Made by a program: the position numbers and the translations under genes. DNA of 64,000 bases from DATFDN01 sp963762525 (GTDB lineage Bacteria > Pseudomonadota > Alphaproteobacteria > Acetobacterales > Acetobacteraceae): positions 1-64,000 of the forward strand of contig CAVXKT010000003.1 in assembly GCA_963762525.1 (NCBI GenBank), in the 5' to 3' direction. How positions within the stretch are numbered: position 1 is the first letter of the stretch; the number at the start of each line of letters is the position of its first letter. Of this stretch, positions 10,727 through 19,912 are shown in pieces. A model generated the notes under the pieces. It was not told where the DNA came from. It did no database searches and saw nothing but the letters and a program-made list of their open reading frames with translations.

Positions 10727-10773
10727 CGCTCGTCGCGCACGCCGACTGGAGCATCGATCCGCGCAAGCGCTGG

Positions 10774-11709
10774 GTGGCGCTGGCGCGGATCGACGGCCCG
10801 GGGTGGCGGCTAGAGGCACCGGAGCCGGTCGGCGATCTGGCGACGTTTCTCGACCGCTTGCGGAAGGCGGCCGAGGGAGCGCCGGTGGCACTCGGCGTGG
10901 ATTTTCCGCTGGGCCTGCCGCGCGCCTATGCGGCGCGGTTGCCGGATGCGGATTTTCCGGCGTTCCTGCGCCGGATCGGGACCGTGCCCGGGTTCTTCCG
11001 GGTTGCGTCCACCCTCGCCGAAGCCGCTTTTGATCGCCCGTTCTATCCGGCGCGAGGGGAACGCGGCATGACCCGGGCGGCGCACGCCGAGGCGCTCGGC
11101 TTCGGCGGCGCCGCGGAGCTCAGCCGCGCCTGCGATCGCGCCACCGCCGAACGTCCCGCCGGTGCGCCGCTGTTCTGGACGCTGGGCGCCAATCAGACCG
11201 GCAAGGCGGCGATCGTCGCCTGGCGGGATCTGCTGGGGCCGGCGCTGGCGGGCGAGACAATGGTCCGCGTATGGCCGTTCGCCGGGCCGTTGCGCTTGCT
11301 GCTCGCGCCCGGCGTGGTGGCGGTGGCGGAGACCTATCCGGCCGAGGCGCTGCGCCATCTCGGCCTGAAGCTCGCCGGCAGCAAGCGCCGTCAATCCGAC
11401 CGCGCGGCCCTGGCGCCAAGCTTGCGCGACGCGATGGCGGCGCTCGGCGCAAGGCCGTCACCCGGTCTGGACGCCGAACTGCGCGCGGGCTTCGGCGGCG
11501 ACGCCGCCGGCGAGGATCGCTTCGACTGCGTCCTCGGCGCGCTGTGCGTGCTGAATGTGCTTGCCGGCCGTCGGCCCGACACCGCGCCGGCCGATCCCTG
11601 GCTCCTGCGCTGGGAGGGTTGGGTCCTGGGCCAAACGGCGCTCCCGCTGAAGATGCCCGCCGGCCTTGCACCTCCGGAGTGCCCGGCACAGGATATCGGC
11701 AGTTCTTAA
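10774..11709 (+). CDS. DUF429 family protein (predicted RNase H-fold nuclease-like)
   Basis: About 311 residues from a GTG at 10774. The same frame is open upstream and reads VAHADWSIDPRKRW, which looks like the first beta-strand of the family, so the real start is probably 30-50 bases earlier, overlapping the previous gene, from a start codon I cannot identify. Conserved stretches are ALGVDFPLGLPRAYA, FWTLGANQTGKAAI, RVWPFAGPL, VAETYPAEALRHLGL, KRRQSDRAA and DRFDCVLGALCVLNVLAGR, the last carrying acidic residues of the putative active site. The DUF429 function is not established experimentally in what I can cite. It is in a run of plus-strand genes with short gaps. Confidence 0.7.
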   Translation: MALARIDGPGWRLEAPEPVGDLATFLDRLRKAAEGAPVALGVDFPLGLPRAYAARLPDADFPAFLRRIGTVPGFFRVASTLAEAAFDRPFYPARGERGMTRAAHAEALGFGGAAELSRACDRATAERPAGAPLFWTLGANQTGKAAIVAWRDLLGPALAGETMVRVWPFAGPLRLLLAPGVVAVAETYPAEALRHLGLKLAGSKRRQSDRAALAPSLRDAMAALGARPSPGLDAELRAGFGGDAAGEDRFDCVLGALCVLNVLAGRRPDTAPADPWLLRWEGWVLGQTALPLKMPAGLAPPECPAQDIGSS

Positions 11710-11731
11710 ATCGATGACGACGGAGCACGGA

Positions 11732-12493
11732 ATGTCCGCGGCACTGCAACGAACCCCGACCGAGATGACCGAGGCCGAGTGGCGGACGCGCTGCGACCTC
11801 GCCGCGCTCTATCGGGTGGTGGATCATCTCGGCTGGACCGACCTCATCAACACCCACATGTCGGCGCGCATCCCCGATGAGCCGAACACCTTCCTGCTCA
11901 ATCGCTACGGCGAGATGTTCGACGAGGTGACGGCGTCGAGCCTGGTGAAGATGGACATGGACGGCAACGTGCGGGGCGGCGCCGGCCCGTTCAACAATGC
12001 CGGCTTCACCATCCACAGCGGCGTCTATAAGGCGCGCGAGGATGCGATGTGCGTCATGCACACCCATACCCGCGCCGGGGCCGGCGTGGCGCTGCTGGAG
12101 AACGGACTGCGGCCGATCAGCCAGGACGCGCTGCTGATCCTGGACGACGTCGCCTACCACCCGTACGGCGTCCCCGCCTCGGCGGAGGAGTGTGAGGAAC
12201 TGGGGCGGAGCTGCCAGCGGGGGACCTGCGTGATGCTGCTCAATCACGGGCTGCTGACGCTGGCCCCCAGCGTGCATGGCGCGTTCATGCGGATGTGGCT
12301 GATGGAGCGCGCCTGCGAGGTGGAGCTGATGGCGCGCATGATGAACGCGGCGCCGGTCGCGATCGACCCGGCGGTGGTGCGCAAGGCCGGCGAGCGGATG
12401 CGCAAGCGCCGCGACACCCCGGAATACGGTCTGCCGGAGTGGCAGGGAATGGTTCGGACCGTCAGCCGGAAGGGCGCCGATTACCGGCGCTGA
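11732..12493 (+). CDS. Class II aldolase/adducin family protein
   Basis: A 253-residue protein of the class II aldolase/adducin fold, zinc-dependent in aldolases such as fuculose-phosphate aldolase. Landmarks are LAALYRVVDHLGWTDLINTH, the substrate loop NRYGEMFDEVTASSLVKMD, the zinc-site HTHTRAGAGVALLENGL with paired histidines, and LLNHGLLTLAPSVHGAF. No aldol catalysis is proven for this subgroup; adducin-like members of unknown substrate are common. The ATG at 11732 is preferred over 11714 because GGAG lies six to ten bases before it. It follows the DUF429 gene by 22 bases. Confidence 0.83.
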   Translation: MSAALQRTPTEMTEAEWRTRCDLAALYRVVDHLGWTDLINTHMSARIPDEPNTFLLNRYGEMFDEVTASSLVKMDMDGNVRGGAGPFNNAGFTIHSGVYKAREDAMCVMHTHTRAGAGVALLENGLRPISQDALLILDDVAYHPYGVPASAEECEELGRSCQRGTCVMLLNHGLLTLAPSVHGAFMRMWLMERACEVELMARMMNAAPVAIDPAVVRKAGERMRKRRDTPEYGLPEWQGMVRTVSRKGADYRR

Positions 12494-12547
12494 AACCCGA
12501 GCGGGCGGCAAGCTGTTGTGAGGTTAAGGATCGGTTCGGAGATCGCC

Positions 12548-12944
12548 ATGCCTCGCTTGTTCTTCCCGACCATCGCGCTGTTGCTGGCGCGCCCCGGCGG
12601 CGATGGCCGCCAACAGCGCCGACCTCGCAACCCAGCAGGCGATGCGCTCGATCGCCATCCAGAACTGGAGCAGCAACGACATCACGAAGGCGCACGTGCA
12701 AACCACCGACGGAAAGGTTTGGGAACTCGGCAAGGGCGGGGTGTCGCGCAACGAGGCGGCGGAGATCATCGTCCCCGCGCGCGACTGCATCGCCAACGTG
12801 ATCGTCACCATGAAGAACGGCCATGACTTGCAGCTGAACGGGCTGCACGATTGCAAGGACACTCAGATCGTTGTGCGTAACGATCAGATCTCGATCCCGG
12901 AGCAGGCGATTCCCGGCGCCAAGCAGAAGAATACGCCGGGCTGA
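12548..12944 (+). CDS. Small exported protein of unknown function (one frameshift)
   Basis: The first frame encodes MPRLFFPTIALLL, a signal-peptide hydrophobic core; removing one inserted base near 12590 joins it to AMAANSADLATQQAMRSI, an Ala-rich cleavage region. The mature part is about 110 residues: QNWSSNDITKAHVQTTDGKV, EIIVPARDCIANVIVTMKNG and LHDCKDTQIVV, with two cysteines that could form a disulfide. It is probably periplasmic. No named family is recognised. It lies between the aldolase-like gene and phaB on the same strand. Confidence 0.65.
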
Positions 12945-12990
12945 TCGGAGTGCCGGACAAGCCGGCAACGAACGGAGGAGGACGACCGAG

Positions 12991-13714
12991 ATGGCAAGAG
13001 TGGCACTGGTGACGGGCGGCACGCGCGGGATCGGCGCGGCCGTTAGCCGAGCATTGACGGCGGCGGGGCGGACGGTGATCGCCAGCTACGTCGGCAACGA
13101 GGAGGCGGCCCGGGCCTTCAACAAGGAGACCGGAGCGGCGGTGATGCGCTTCGACGCAGCCGATCACGGACAATGCCGGGAGGCGGTCGAACGGATCGCC
13201 GGCGAGTGGGGGCCGATCGAGATCCTGGTGAACAACGCCGGGATCACCCGCGACGGCACCTTGGCGCGCATGTCGCGCGAGATGTGGGATGCGGTGATCG
13301 ATACCAATCTCGGCTCCTGCTACAACCTGTGCAAGCTGACCTGGGACGGCATGCGCGAGAAGAAATTCGGCCGCATCGTCAATGTCGGCAGCATCAACGG
13401 TCAGGCCGGACAATATGGGCAGGTGAACTACGCCGCCGCCAAATCGGGCATTCACGGCTTCACCAAGGCGCTGGCGCAGGAGGGCGCGCGCTTCGGCATC
13501 ACCGTCAACGCCATCGCGCCCGGCTATGTCGATACCGACATGGTGCGCGCGGTTCCGGCCGACGTGTTGCAGAAGATCGTTGCCCGCATCCCGGTCGGCC
13601 GTCTCGGCCACGCCGAGGACATCGCCCGCGGGGTGGCGTTCCTCACCGCCGACGATGCCGACTTCATCACCGGCAGCACGCTGTCGATCAACGGCGGACA
13701 GCACATGTACTGCA
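12991..13714 (+). CDS. phaB: Acetoacetyl-CoA reductase, short-chain dehydrogenase
   Basis: PhaB reduces acetoacetyl-CoA to (R)-3-hydroxybutyryl-CoA with NADPH, the second step of PHB synthesis. The cofactor loop TGGTRGIGAAVSRAL, NNAG, the catalytic serine in VNVGSINGQAGQYGQ and VNYAAAKSG (YxxxK) are all present, with GYVDTDMV and a C-terminal INGGQHMY. The ATG at 12991 has GGAGGAGG upstream. The frame as given runs on to 13884, but deleting one C at 13713 turns TGCA into a TGA right after HMY, giving 240 residues, the family size. I therefore end it at 13714. No phaA or phaC is in the window; phaR is 30 kb away. Confidence 0.88.
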
Positions 13715-13850
13715 ACCACGCCGCCGGGACTGAACCGCGCCGCCGCCGCCGAACCGCGAGGCGCCCTTCGCCCTTCGGGGCGGACGGGCGCATTCGCGGG
13801 CCGGCTGCACCGAACAACACCGCGACAGCGGACCTGCGGAGGAGGCGAAG

Positions 13851-15468
13851 TTGCCGGACCAGGACCTTTCCATATCCCGGCTGAGCGTTCTCGGTCGGCG
13901 GAAGCTCATTCGTGGCGCCGGCGCGGCGGCGGCGGCCTTGATGGGTTCCTCGGGCCCGGGCCGCCGAGCAAACCGGACTGCTGCAAGCGGCGCCTGAAGC
14001 GCCCTACGAATCGCCGATCACGCCGGAGCGCGTCGCCTTTCTCAAGACCAAGCCGTATCGGGGCAAGACCATCAATATCCTGGTGGAAAAGGGTTCGGTC
14101 GGCGAAGGGCTCAAGTACCACGTGCCGCATTGGGAGGAGGAGACGGGCGGGCGAATCAGCGTCGCCGATGTACCGATCGACATCCTCTATACCCAAATAT
14201 TTTCCGATCTCACCAGCGGCCTGCACCGCAACGACGCCTACATGACCGCAGCCTGGTTCTACGGCGACTTTTTCACCACCGGAACCCCCTATATTCTGCC
14301 GATCGAACCGTTTCTCTCCGATCGCCGCTATCCCTACTGGAATCCCGACAATTTCATCCCCGCCATGCGGCGGCTCTACACCTGGGGAGGCAAGCTCTAC
14401 GGCGTGCTGTTCGATGCCGACGCGCAGACCCTGTATTACCGCAAGGATGTGCTCGCCGATCCCGCCAACCAGGCGAAGTTCAAGGCGAAGCACGGCTACG
14501 ACTTGCCGACGCCGCCGACCACCATGCAACAGATGCACGACATTGCCGACTTCTTCACCGGTTGGGATTGGAACGGCGATGGCGCGAACGACTGGGGCCT
14601 CGCCTTGCATGCGAAGGTGAACGCGCAGGGGTTCTTTCACTTCCTGACCCTGGCGGCGCCCTATATCTGCTCGCCGGCCAACAAGCACTTCTACTTTCAT
14701 CCGGAGACGATGAAGCCGCTCATCAACTCGCCGGGGCATCTGCGCGCGTTGCAGGACTATGTCGGATTTCTGCCCAACGGTCCGCGCGAGGAGATCAGTT
14801 GGACCCTCGGCCAGGGCTGGAACCTGTTCCTCTCCGGGAAGGTCGTCATGGAGGCGACGTGGGGCGATCTGCCGACGCTTGCGCAAGATCCCAAAACGTC
14901 CGTGGTGCAGGGCAAGATCGGCGCGGCGCCGATCCCGGGCGTATCCGAGGCCTATGATCCGATCAACGGGACATGGAACAAGTATCAGCTGAACCAGGCC
15001 GGCAACGTCAACGGCGGCAGCTGGCATTGCGTGATCTCCCGCTTCACCCGGGAGCGCGAGGCCACCTACGATTTCCTCGCCTTCATGGCCAATCGAAAGA
15101 ACGCCTTCTACAACGTGACCCACGGCTTCACCGGCGTGCAGCCGGGGATGCGCGACGAATATTTGCCGCCGGCCGGCACCGCGACGCTTGCCGAGTGGCA
15201 CGCCCAGGGCTGGAACGAAGATGACGCGAAGGCGTTCATGGACGCCTACTACGCCAATCTCGCGCTGCCGGTCCAAGAGCCGTTCCTGCGCATACCGGGC
15301 GCCGCCGATTACTGGCATCAACTGGATATCCGCCTCTCGGCGCTGCTCGCCGGCCAGACGACGCCGCAGAAGGCGCTCGACGATACCGCCGCGGCGTGGG
15401 AGGAGATCACGAACCGCTACGGTCGAGAGCAGCAGAAGACGCTCTATCTGGCTTCGTCCGCGGCGTGA
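13851..15468 (+). CDS. ABC transporter extracellular substrate-binding protein (carbohydrate type), one frameshift
   Basis: A cluster-B-type solute-binding protein for a sugar or polyol importer. The start is a TTG with GGAGGAGG seven bases upstream; the N-terminus GRRKLIRGAGAAAAALM looks like a twin-arginine or Sec signal. Frame shifts by one inserted base near 13950, then runs intact to the stop with SBP features: GLHRNDAYMTAAWFYGDFFT, LYGVLFDADAQTLYYRKDVL, FFTGWDWNGDGANDWGLALH and a C-terminal QTTPQKALDDTAAAWEEIT typical of the family. About 538 residues. Its TGA overlaps the GTG of the permease gene, so the genes are coupled. Confidence 0.82.
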
Positions 15469-16403
15469 CCGGCTCGACGGCACTCCAGGGCGGGCCGTTC
15501 GCGGCTCCGGCGGCGGCGATCGCGAGCAAGCGGCGCCGGCGGCACGGCGATGAGTTGGTTTTCAAGTATCTCATGCTGGGGCCGGCGATCCTGTGGGTGA
15601 TCGGGCTCACCTTCTTTCCGCTCGCGGAGGTGATCCGTTACAGCTTCGCCAATTACATCCTCGGCCGCGGCATCACCGGCTATGTCGGGTTCGACAACTT
15701 CGCCGGCGTGCTGCAATCCGGCCAGTTCTGGAACAGCATTCTCGTCACCGTCATCTATGTCGGGATCACGATCCCGCTCGAGATCGTGTTGGGATTCCTG
15801 CTCGCCTGGGTGGTCAATCTCGGTGCCCCCGGAACCAGAGTGTTCCGCGCGCTGATCACCTCGCCGCTGTTCACCATGGAGGTGGCGATCGGCTATCTGG
15901 GCATCACCCTGTTCAGTTCGGAAGGCGGGCTGGTGACATGGGTGCTCGGCAAGTTCGGGATCGTCATTCCCTGGCTATCGACGGCTGCCGGCGGGCTGAC
16001 GGCGGCGATGATCCTGGAGGTATGGCGCTGGACGCCGTTCGTGTTTCTGCTGGCGCTGGCGGCGCTCGCCGCCATTCCGGAAGAGATCTACGACGCCGCC
16101 GTGCTGGACTGCGAAACCCATTGGCAGGCGATGCGCCACATCGCCATTCCCCTCTCCTGGCCGGTGATGAGCGTCGCCATCCTGCTTCGGTTGATCGAGG
16201 GTTTCAAAGCGTTCGGCCTTCCCTTCGCCCTCACCAGCGGCGGCCCGGGCACCAGTACGCAGCTCTTCAGCATCTACGATTATCTGACCACGCTCCAGTT
16301 CTTCGATTTCGGGCATGGCTCGGCCATGGGCATCATCGTGCTGGCGATGATCTCCGTTCTGATTACCGTATTTTTTCGTCAGATGCGCCGGCGGATCCCC
16401 TGA
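15465..16403 (+). CDS. ABC transporter permease, MalF/UgpA type
   Basis: Inner-membrane permease of a carbohydrate importer, 312 residues. The GTG start overlaps the upstream TGA (GTGA). Six hydrophobic segments are visible, the first YLMLGPAILWVIGLTFFPLA, followed by GYVGFDNFAGVL, the periplasmic-loop signature of MalF/UgpA proteins. The EAA loop that contacts the ATPase is EEIYDAAVLDCETHWQAMRH followed by IAIPLSW. It pairs with the second permease downstream; no ATPase gene follows in this cluster. Confidence 0.87.
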   Translation: MTGSTALQGGPFAAPAAAIASKRRRRHGDELVFKYLMLGPAILWVIGLTFFPLAEVIRYSFANYILGRGITGYVGFDNFAGVLQSGQFWNSILVTVIYVGITIPLEIVLGFLLAWVVNLGAPGTRVFRALITSPLFTMEVAIGYLGITLFSSEGGLVTWVLGKFGIVIPWLSTAAGGLTAAMILEVWRWTPFVFLLALAALAAIPEEIYDAAVLDCETHWQAMRHIAIPLSWPVMSVAILLRLIEGFKAFGLPFALTSGGPGTSTQLFSIYDYLTTLQFFDFGHGSAMGIIVLAMISVLITVFFRQMRRRIP

Positions 16404-16475
16404 GATGCCGGCAGCCGTGAGGAGCCGGCCCTGAGAAGCATCCTGTGGCGACGCGCCCGCCGCCGATCCCGGGTT

Positions 16476-17286
16476 ATGATTTATCTGATCCTGCTGCTGG
16501 CCGCGATCTGGGTGCTGGTTCCGTTTCTGTGGGCGATCGTCAACTCGATCAAGAGCCTGGAGGAAACCTTCCGATCCGGCGCGCTCGATTCCGTTCTGGC
16601 AATTCAATCCGACCCTCAACTCGTGGCGCCAGGCGCTGGCGAACACCGGCGTGCTGCACGCCTTGCTGTCGAGCATCGTGGTGAGCGGCGGCGCCACCAT
16701 CCTGGTGTTGTTGATCGGGATTCCCGCAGCCTACAGCCTGGCGCGGTTCGAGTTTCCGATCCCGTCGCGCGACATTACGCTGTGGTTTCTTTCCCAGCGG
16801 GTGCTGCCGCCGGCCATCCTGCTGGTGCCGTTCTATCTGATGATGGTCTATTTCGGCCTGATCGACACCTGGACCGGGCTGATCATCTCCTATTCGACCT
16901 TCAGCCTCGCCTTCGGCGTGGTGATCATGCGCGACATCTTCCGTGACGTGAGCAAGGAGATCGAAGAGGCCGCCAAGGTGGAAGGAGCAACCGCCTGGCA
17001 GATCTTCCGGCTGATCGCGTTGCCGCTGTCGGTGGACGGCATCGTCGTCACCGCCATCAACGTGTTCGCGTTCGGCTGGAACGAGGCGCTGTTCGCGTCG
17101 GCCTTCACCTCGCGCAACGCGCAGACCCTGGCCTCCTTCATTCTCGCCTCGCGCGGCACGCGCGACATCGACTTCAACCTGGCGGCGGTGAACACCCTGA
17201 TCGCGATCGGCCCGCCGGTGGTGCTGTCGTTCTTCTTCCAACGCTATCTGGCGCGCGGCCTGTCGTTCGGAGCGGTCAAGGGATAG
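16476..17286 (+). CDS. ABC transporter permease, MalG/UgpE type (one frameshift)
   Basis: Second inner-membrane permease of the importer. The first transmembrane segment is IYLILLLAAIWVLVPFLWAI followed by NSIKSLEETF, a MalG signature; after an inserted base near 16590 the protein continues to GVLHALLSSIVVSGGATILV, SQRVLPPAILLVPFYL, the EAA loop EIEEAAKVEGATAWQIFR and a C-terminal RYLARGLSFGAVKG, typical of the family. The ATG at 16476 may be internal: the frame is open upstream and a CTG at 16431 has GAGGAG before it. No ABC ATPase follows; the next gene is on the opposite strand. Confidence 0.85.
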
Positions 17287-17304
17287 CGCGCACCTCGCGC
17301 GGTT

Positions 17305-18147
17305 CTAAAAATTCAGCTCCGGCGGAATCTGGTCGCGCTTCACACCCTCGAGCTCGAGGCCGCCGATCAGCCATTCGCGCAGCTGGCCGATGCCGCGGTT
17401 GAAGTCGAGCCAGGCGTTCAGCACATCGACGAAGCGCGTATCCGGCTGGTATTGCACGGCGAGCGAGCTTGGCAGCGCCACGGTGGGCTGCGTCAGCAGA
17501 TACCACCGTCCCAGCGCCGGGTTCTTGGCCACCGCCGAAAGTCCCAGCAGAGCGGCCAGAATATCGACGTCGGCCCGCCCTGATTGCAGCGCCAGCAGCG
17601 CCTGGTCGCGGTTGGGAAAGCCGATATGCTGCGCCTTCGGCGCGAACCGCTTGGCCACCGTCTCGTGCAGGCTGCCGATATCGAAGGCGATGCGGAGGTC
17701 GGGCTTGTCGATGTCGGCCCAGGTCCCGGGCGCCAGTCCCTGCCGCGCCAGGCAGCCGAACGGATGGATCAGCATGGGATGGGCGAAACGCACCGCGAGC
17801 GCCCGCTCCGGCGTCGGATTCAGCGCGAAGGCGAGGTCCACCTTGTCGCTTTGCAGATCCAGGATCGAAGTGCCGTAGGTCGCCTCCACATAGGCCAACT
17901 GCGCGTTCAGCACCTTGGCGATGCTGTTCGCCATCTCGATCGCCGCCCCGCCCCATTCGCCGGTCGCGAGATTCTTCTGGAAGTACGGCAACTCCCCGGG
18001 CAACGCGGCAATGCGCAATGTGCGCGTGCGGCGAATGCGGTCGAGCGTGCTTTCGCCCGGTGTCTGCGCCCGCGCGGCGCCGGTCATCGCCGCCGGCACC
18101 AGCGCCGCGCCACCGGCCAGAACGCGGCGTCCGATCCTGTTCGTCAT
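17305..18147 (-). CDS. ABC transporter substrate-binding protein, family 3 (polar amino acid type)
   Basis: An intact 280-residue periplasmic binding protein. The N-terminus RRVLAGGAALVPAAMTGAAR with cleavage after ARAQ is an export signal, possibly Tat-like. The body shows the two-lobe family 3 pattern: LRIAALPGELPYFQKN, WGGAAIEMANSIAKVLNA, DLQSDKVDLAFALNPTPER and DVDILAALLGLSAVAKNP. The ligand is unknown. It lies 54 bases downstream of the cupin gene on the same strand, so it may be transcribed with the RuBisCO-like protein and cupin. No cognate permease is next to it; the adjacent permeases are of the sugar type and convergent. Confidence 0.82.
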   Translation of the reverse strand: MTNRIGRRVLAGGAALVPAAMTGAARAQTPGESTLDRIRRTRTLRIAALPGELPYFQKNLATGEWGGAAIEMANSIAKVLNAQLAYVEATYGTSILDLQSDKVDLAFALNPTPERALAVRFAHPMLIHPFGCLARQGLAPGTWADIDKPDLRIAFDIGSLHETVAKRFAPKAQHIGFPNRDQALLALQSGRADVDILAALLGLSAVAKNPALGRWYLLTQPTVALPSSLAVQYQPDTRFVDVLNAWLDFNRGIGQLREWLIGGLELEGVKRDQIPPELNF

Positions 18148-18201
18148 GGCCCCCTCCCGATTTACGGCATCATAGGCCGGATCGACAGCGGGCGGAACGC
18201 T

Positions 18202-18669
18202 TCAGCCGTTGAGGAAGGCGGCGATCGCGGGGTCGGCGGCGAGTGCGGCGCGCTCCGTCTCGGTCGGCAGTTGCGGGCGGTCGCGCTCAGCGTTGACCAT
18301 GCAGAGAAAACCCATCGCCTCGCCCGCATCGGCCCGGAACTGGTGCCACGTCCAGGCCGGGATGGTGAGAAGATCGCGCGGCTTCACCGCCCGGATGTGA
18401 TCGCCGAGCAGACAATGCCCATGCCCGCGCAAAATCATCACCGCGTGCACGTGGCCGTGCCGCTCCAGGCTGGAATGGCCGCCCGGAGCCATCTCGAAAT
18501 AGCGAAGCTCGCAACCGAGCGCCGGGTCGGCGAACAGTTCCTGGCGCGTAATCGCTTTGAACGGCGTGGCGCCGTCCTCCTTGTACGGCCGCAATTCCAC
18601 ATCGTCCCAGCGGAAATCGGCGCGGGCGGGGCGAAACGTCCGGTCGATGCTCATCGGGTCGATGCTCAT
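18202..18669 (-). CDS. Cupin-domain protein, coupled to the RuBisCO-like protein
   Basis: A 155-residue single-cupin protein. Motif 1 reads GGHSSLERHGHVHAVMIL, with several histidines and a glutamate as metal ligands; motif 2 reads LLTIPAWTWHQFRADAG with the last histidine. Its ATG overlaps the TGA of the upstream RuBisCO-like gene (ATGA), which implies translational coupling. A 15-base direct repeat duplicates the start, giving MSIDPMSIDR; the second ATG at 18654 could also be used. In Rhodospirillum rubrum a cupin next to a RuBisCO-like protein removes the methylthio group from 1-methylthioxylulose 5-phosphate to give methanethiol and DXP; that role is a candidate here, not shown. Confidence 0.82.
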   Translation of the reverse strand: MSIDPMSIDRTFRPARADFRWDDVELRPYKEDGATPFKAITRQELFADPALGCELRYFEMAPGGHSSLERHGHVHAVMILRGHGHCLLGDHIRAVKPRDLLTIPAWTWHQFRADAGEAMGFLCMVNAERDRPQLPTETERAALAADPAIAAFLNG

Positions 18670-19748
18670 TGGTAGGCGTGCTCGCGAACGGCTCTCACGA
18701 AGGCGGCGGTCTCGGCGACCAGGTTCTCGCGCGCCGCGAGCAAACCGCCGCCGATCAGCAACATCGTCTCGCGGCCGTAGAAATCAAGCAGCTCCGGAAC
18801 CCGCGCCGGCGTCATGCCGCCGGCCGCAACCGGCAACGCTGGCAGGCCGCGCGCCGGATTGCGGGCATTCTCGGCGAGGGCGCGGCAGGCCACGGCACTG
18901 TAGCCGAAGCGTCCGCCGTAGGTCGGGAAGATCACCGCATCGGCGCCGATCAGCGGCAGCAGCTTGCCGATCAGCAGCTCCGGCAGGATGGCGCTCCCGC
19001 CCATGGTCGGATGGGCGATCAGGGCGAGGGAGGGAAACGCTCGCCCGAGCGCTTGCACATTCGACCAGCCCGCGAGCATCGGCGCGATCATCACCGTGTC
19101 GAGCCCGGCGGTGCGCGCGATCTCGGCCTGGCGGCGCAGATCGTCAAGATCGCCGGAGAGGCTCGGGACATAGCGGACCGGTCCGACGGCGGCGCGTCGC
19201 ACCGCCTCGGCGCAGACGGGCACGCGCTCGGCAAAGGGCGAATAGTCCTGGTCGGCGAGGCCGTGATCGTCCTTGATGTAATCGACGCCGCCTTGCGCCA
19301 AGCGTGCGGCGAGCGCCGCCAGTCGCGCCGATGATAGCCCCTGCGGCTTGATCGCCGCGCAGGTGAGCGCCCGCGCCTTCGCCCCGACGCGCGATTGCAG
19401 TCCGGCGATCCCGTGGCGGGGACCGCCGAAACGCGCCGCCAGGTCGGCCGGCAGCTCCAGATCCGCCAGTCGAACATCGTCGTGCAAGGAGGTGTTGCCG
19501 AACACCATGTTGAGGAGCTGGCCGGCATCGGCGCCGACGGTCGCCGCCGCCAGCCCGATCCGCAGCGCGAACACGCCGCCGCCGCGATCGACGATGTCCT
19601 CGACCCGGCCGACGGTGCGCTCCAGGATCGCGGGCTCCTCGATCGCCTCCAACGGCATCTCGACGCTCTGCTCGATGGCGATGGCGCGCGCCCGCGCCTC
19701 GATCGCCGCCGCCTGGGCGCGGACGTGATAGGTCGCAATCAGTCGCAT
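18666..19748 (-). CDS. RuBisCO-like protein (form IV)
   Basis: A 360-residue homologue of the RuBisCO large subunit without carboxylase context. The phosphate/lysine loop reads CAAIKPQGLS (Lys about 134) and the metal region GGVDYIKDDHGLADQDYSPF (Lys about 159, acidic pair following). IAHPTMGGSA, FPTYGGRFGYS and PVAAGGM follow in barrel order. KPQGLS and KDDHG differ from true RuBisCO (KPK, KDDE), so carboxylation is not expected. Known relatives act as 5-methylthioribulose-1-phosphate isomerases (R. rubrum type) or as oxo-isoapionate phosphate decarboxylases/hydrolases. The overlapping cupin and an mtnP gene elsewhere in the window favour the former. ATG 19748 is the family-like start; 19784 is possible. 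Confidence 0.87.
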   Translation of the reverse strand: MRLIATYHVRAQAAAIEARARAIAIEQSVEMPLEAIEEPAILERTVGRVEDIVDRGGGVFALRIGLAAATVGADAGQLLNMVFGNTSLHDDVRLADLELPADLAARFGGPRHGIAGLQSRVGAKARALTCAAIKPQGLSSARLAALAARLAQGGVDYIKDDHGLADQDYSPFAERVPVCAEAVRRAAVGPVRYVPSLSGDLDDLRRQAEIARTAGLDTVMIAPMLAGWSNVQALGRAFPSLALIAHPTMGGSAILPELLIGKLLPLIGADAVIFPTYGGRFGYSAVACRALAENARNPARGLPALPVAAGGMTPARVPELLDFYGRETMLLIGGGLLAARENLVAETAAFVRAVREHAYQ

Positions 19749-19912
19749 TCGGCCGATCCGGGGTTCGCTGGTGCCGCTGGCCACGAGCCATAGGCGCCGG
19801 ATGGAGCGGCTTCAACTCGCGGCCGCCCCGTTACGACGTTTTATCTCCTTGACGGCGCCATTCGTGATAATCCCGCCGTGAGGCGGACACGCCTTGATGC
19901 TGGAGGAAAGTG

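Noticed and set aside
12991..13884. PhaB with an arginine-rich C-terminal extension of about 55 residues
   Set aside because: Deleting one C at 13713 creates a TGA right after INGGQHMY and the normal length, so the extension is an error product.
13906..15483. A 525-codon frame opposite the sugar-binding protein
   Set aside because: It is the GC-driven open antisense frame of a clear ABC binding protein gene; composition is low-complexity and has no family resemblance.
18666..19748. True RuBisCO large subunit
   Set aside because: The active-site loops read KPQ and KDDH instead of KPK and KDDE, the protein is only about 360 residues, and no small subunit or Calvin-cycle genes are nearby.
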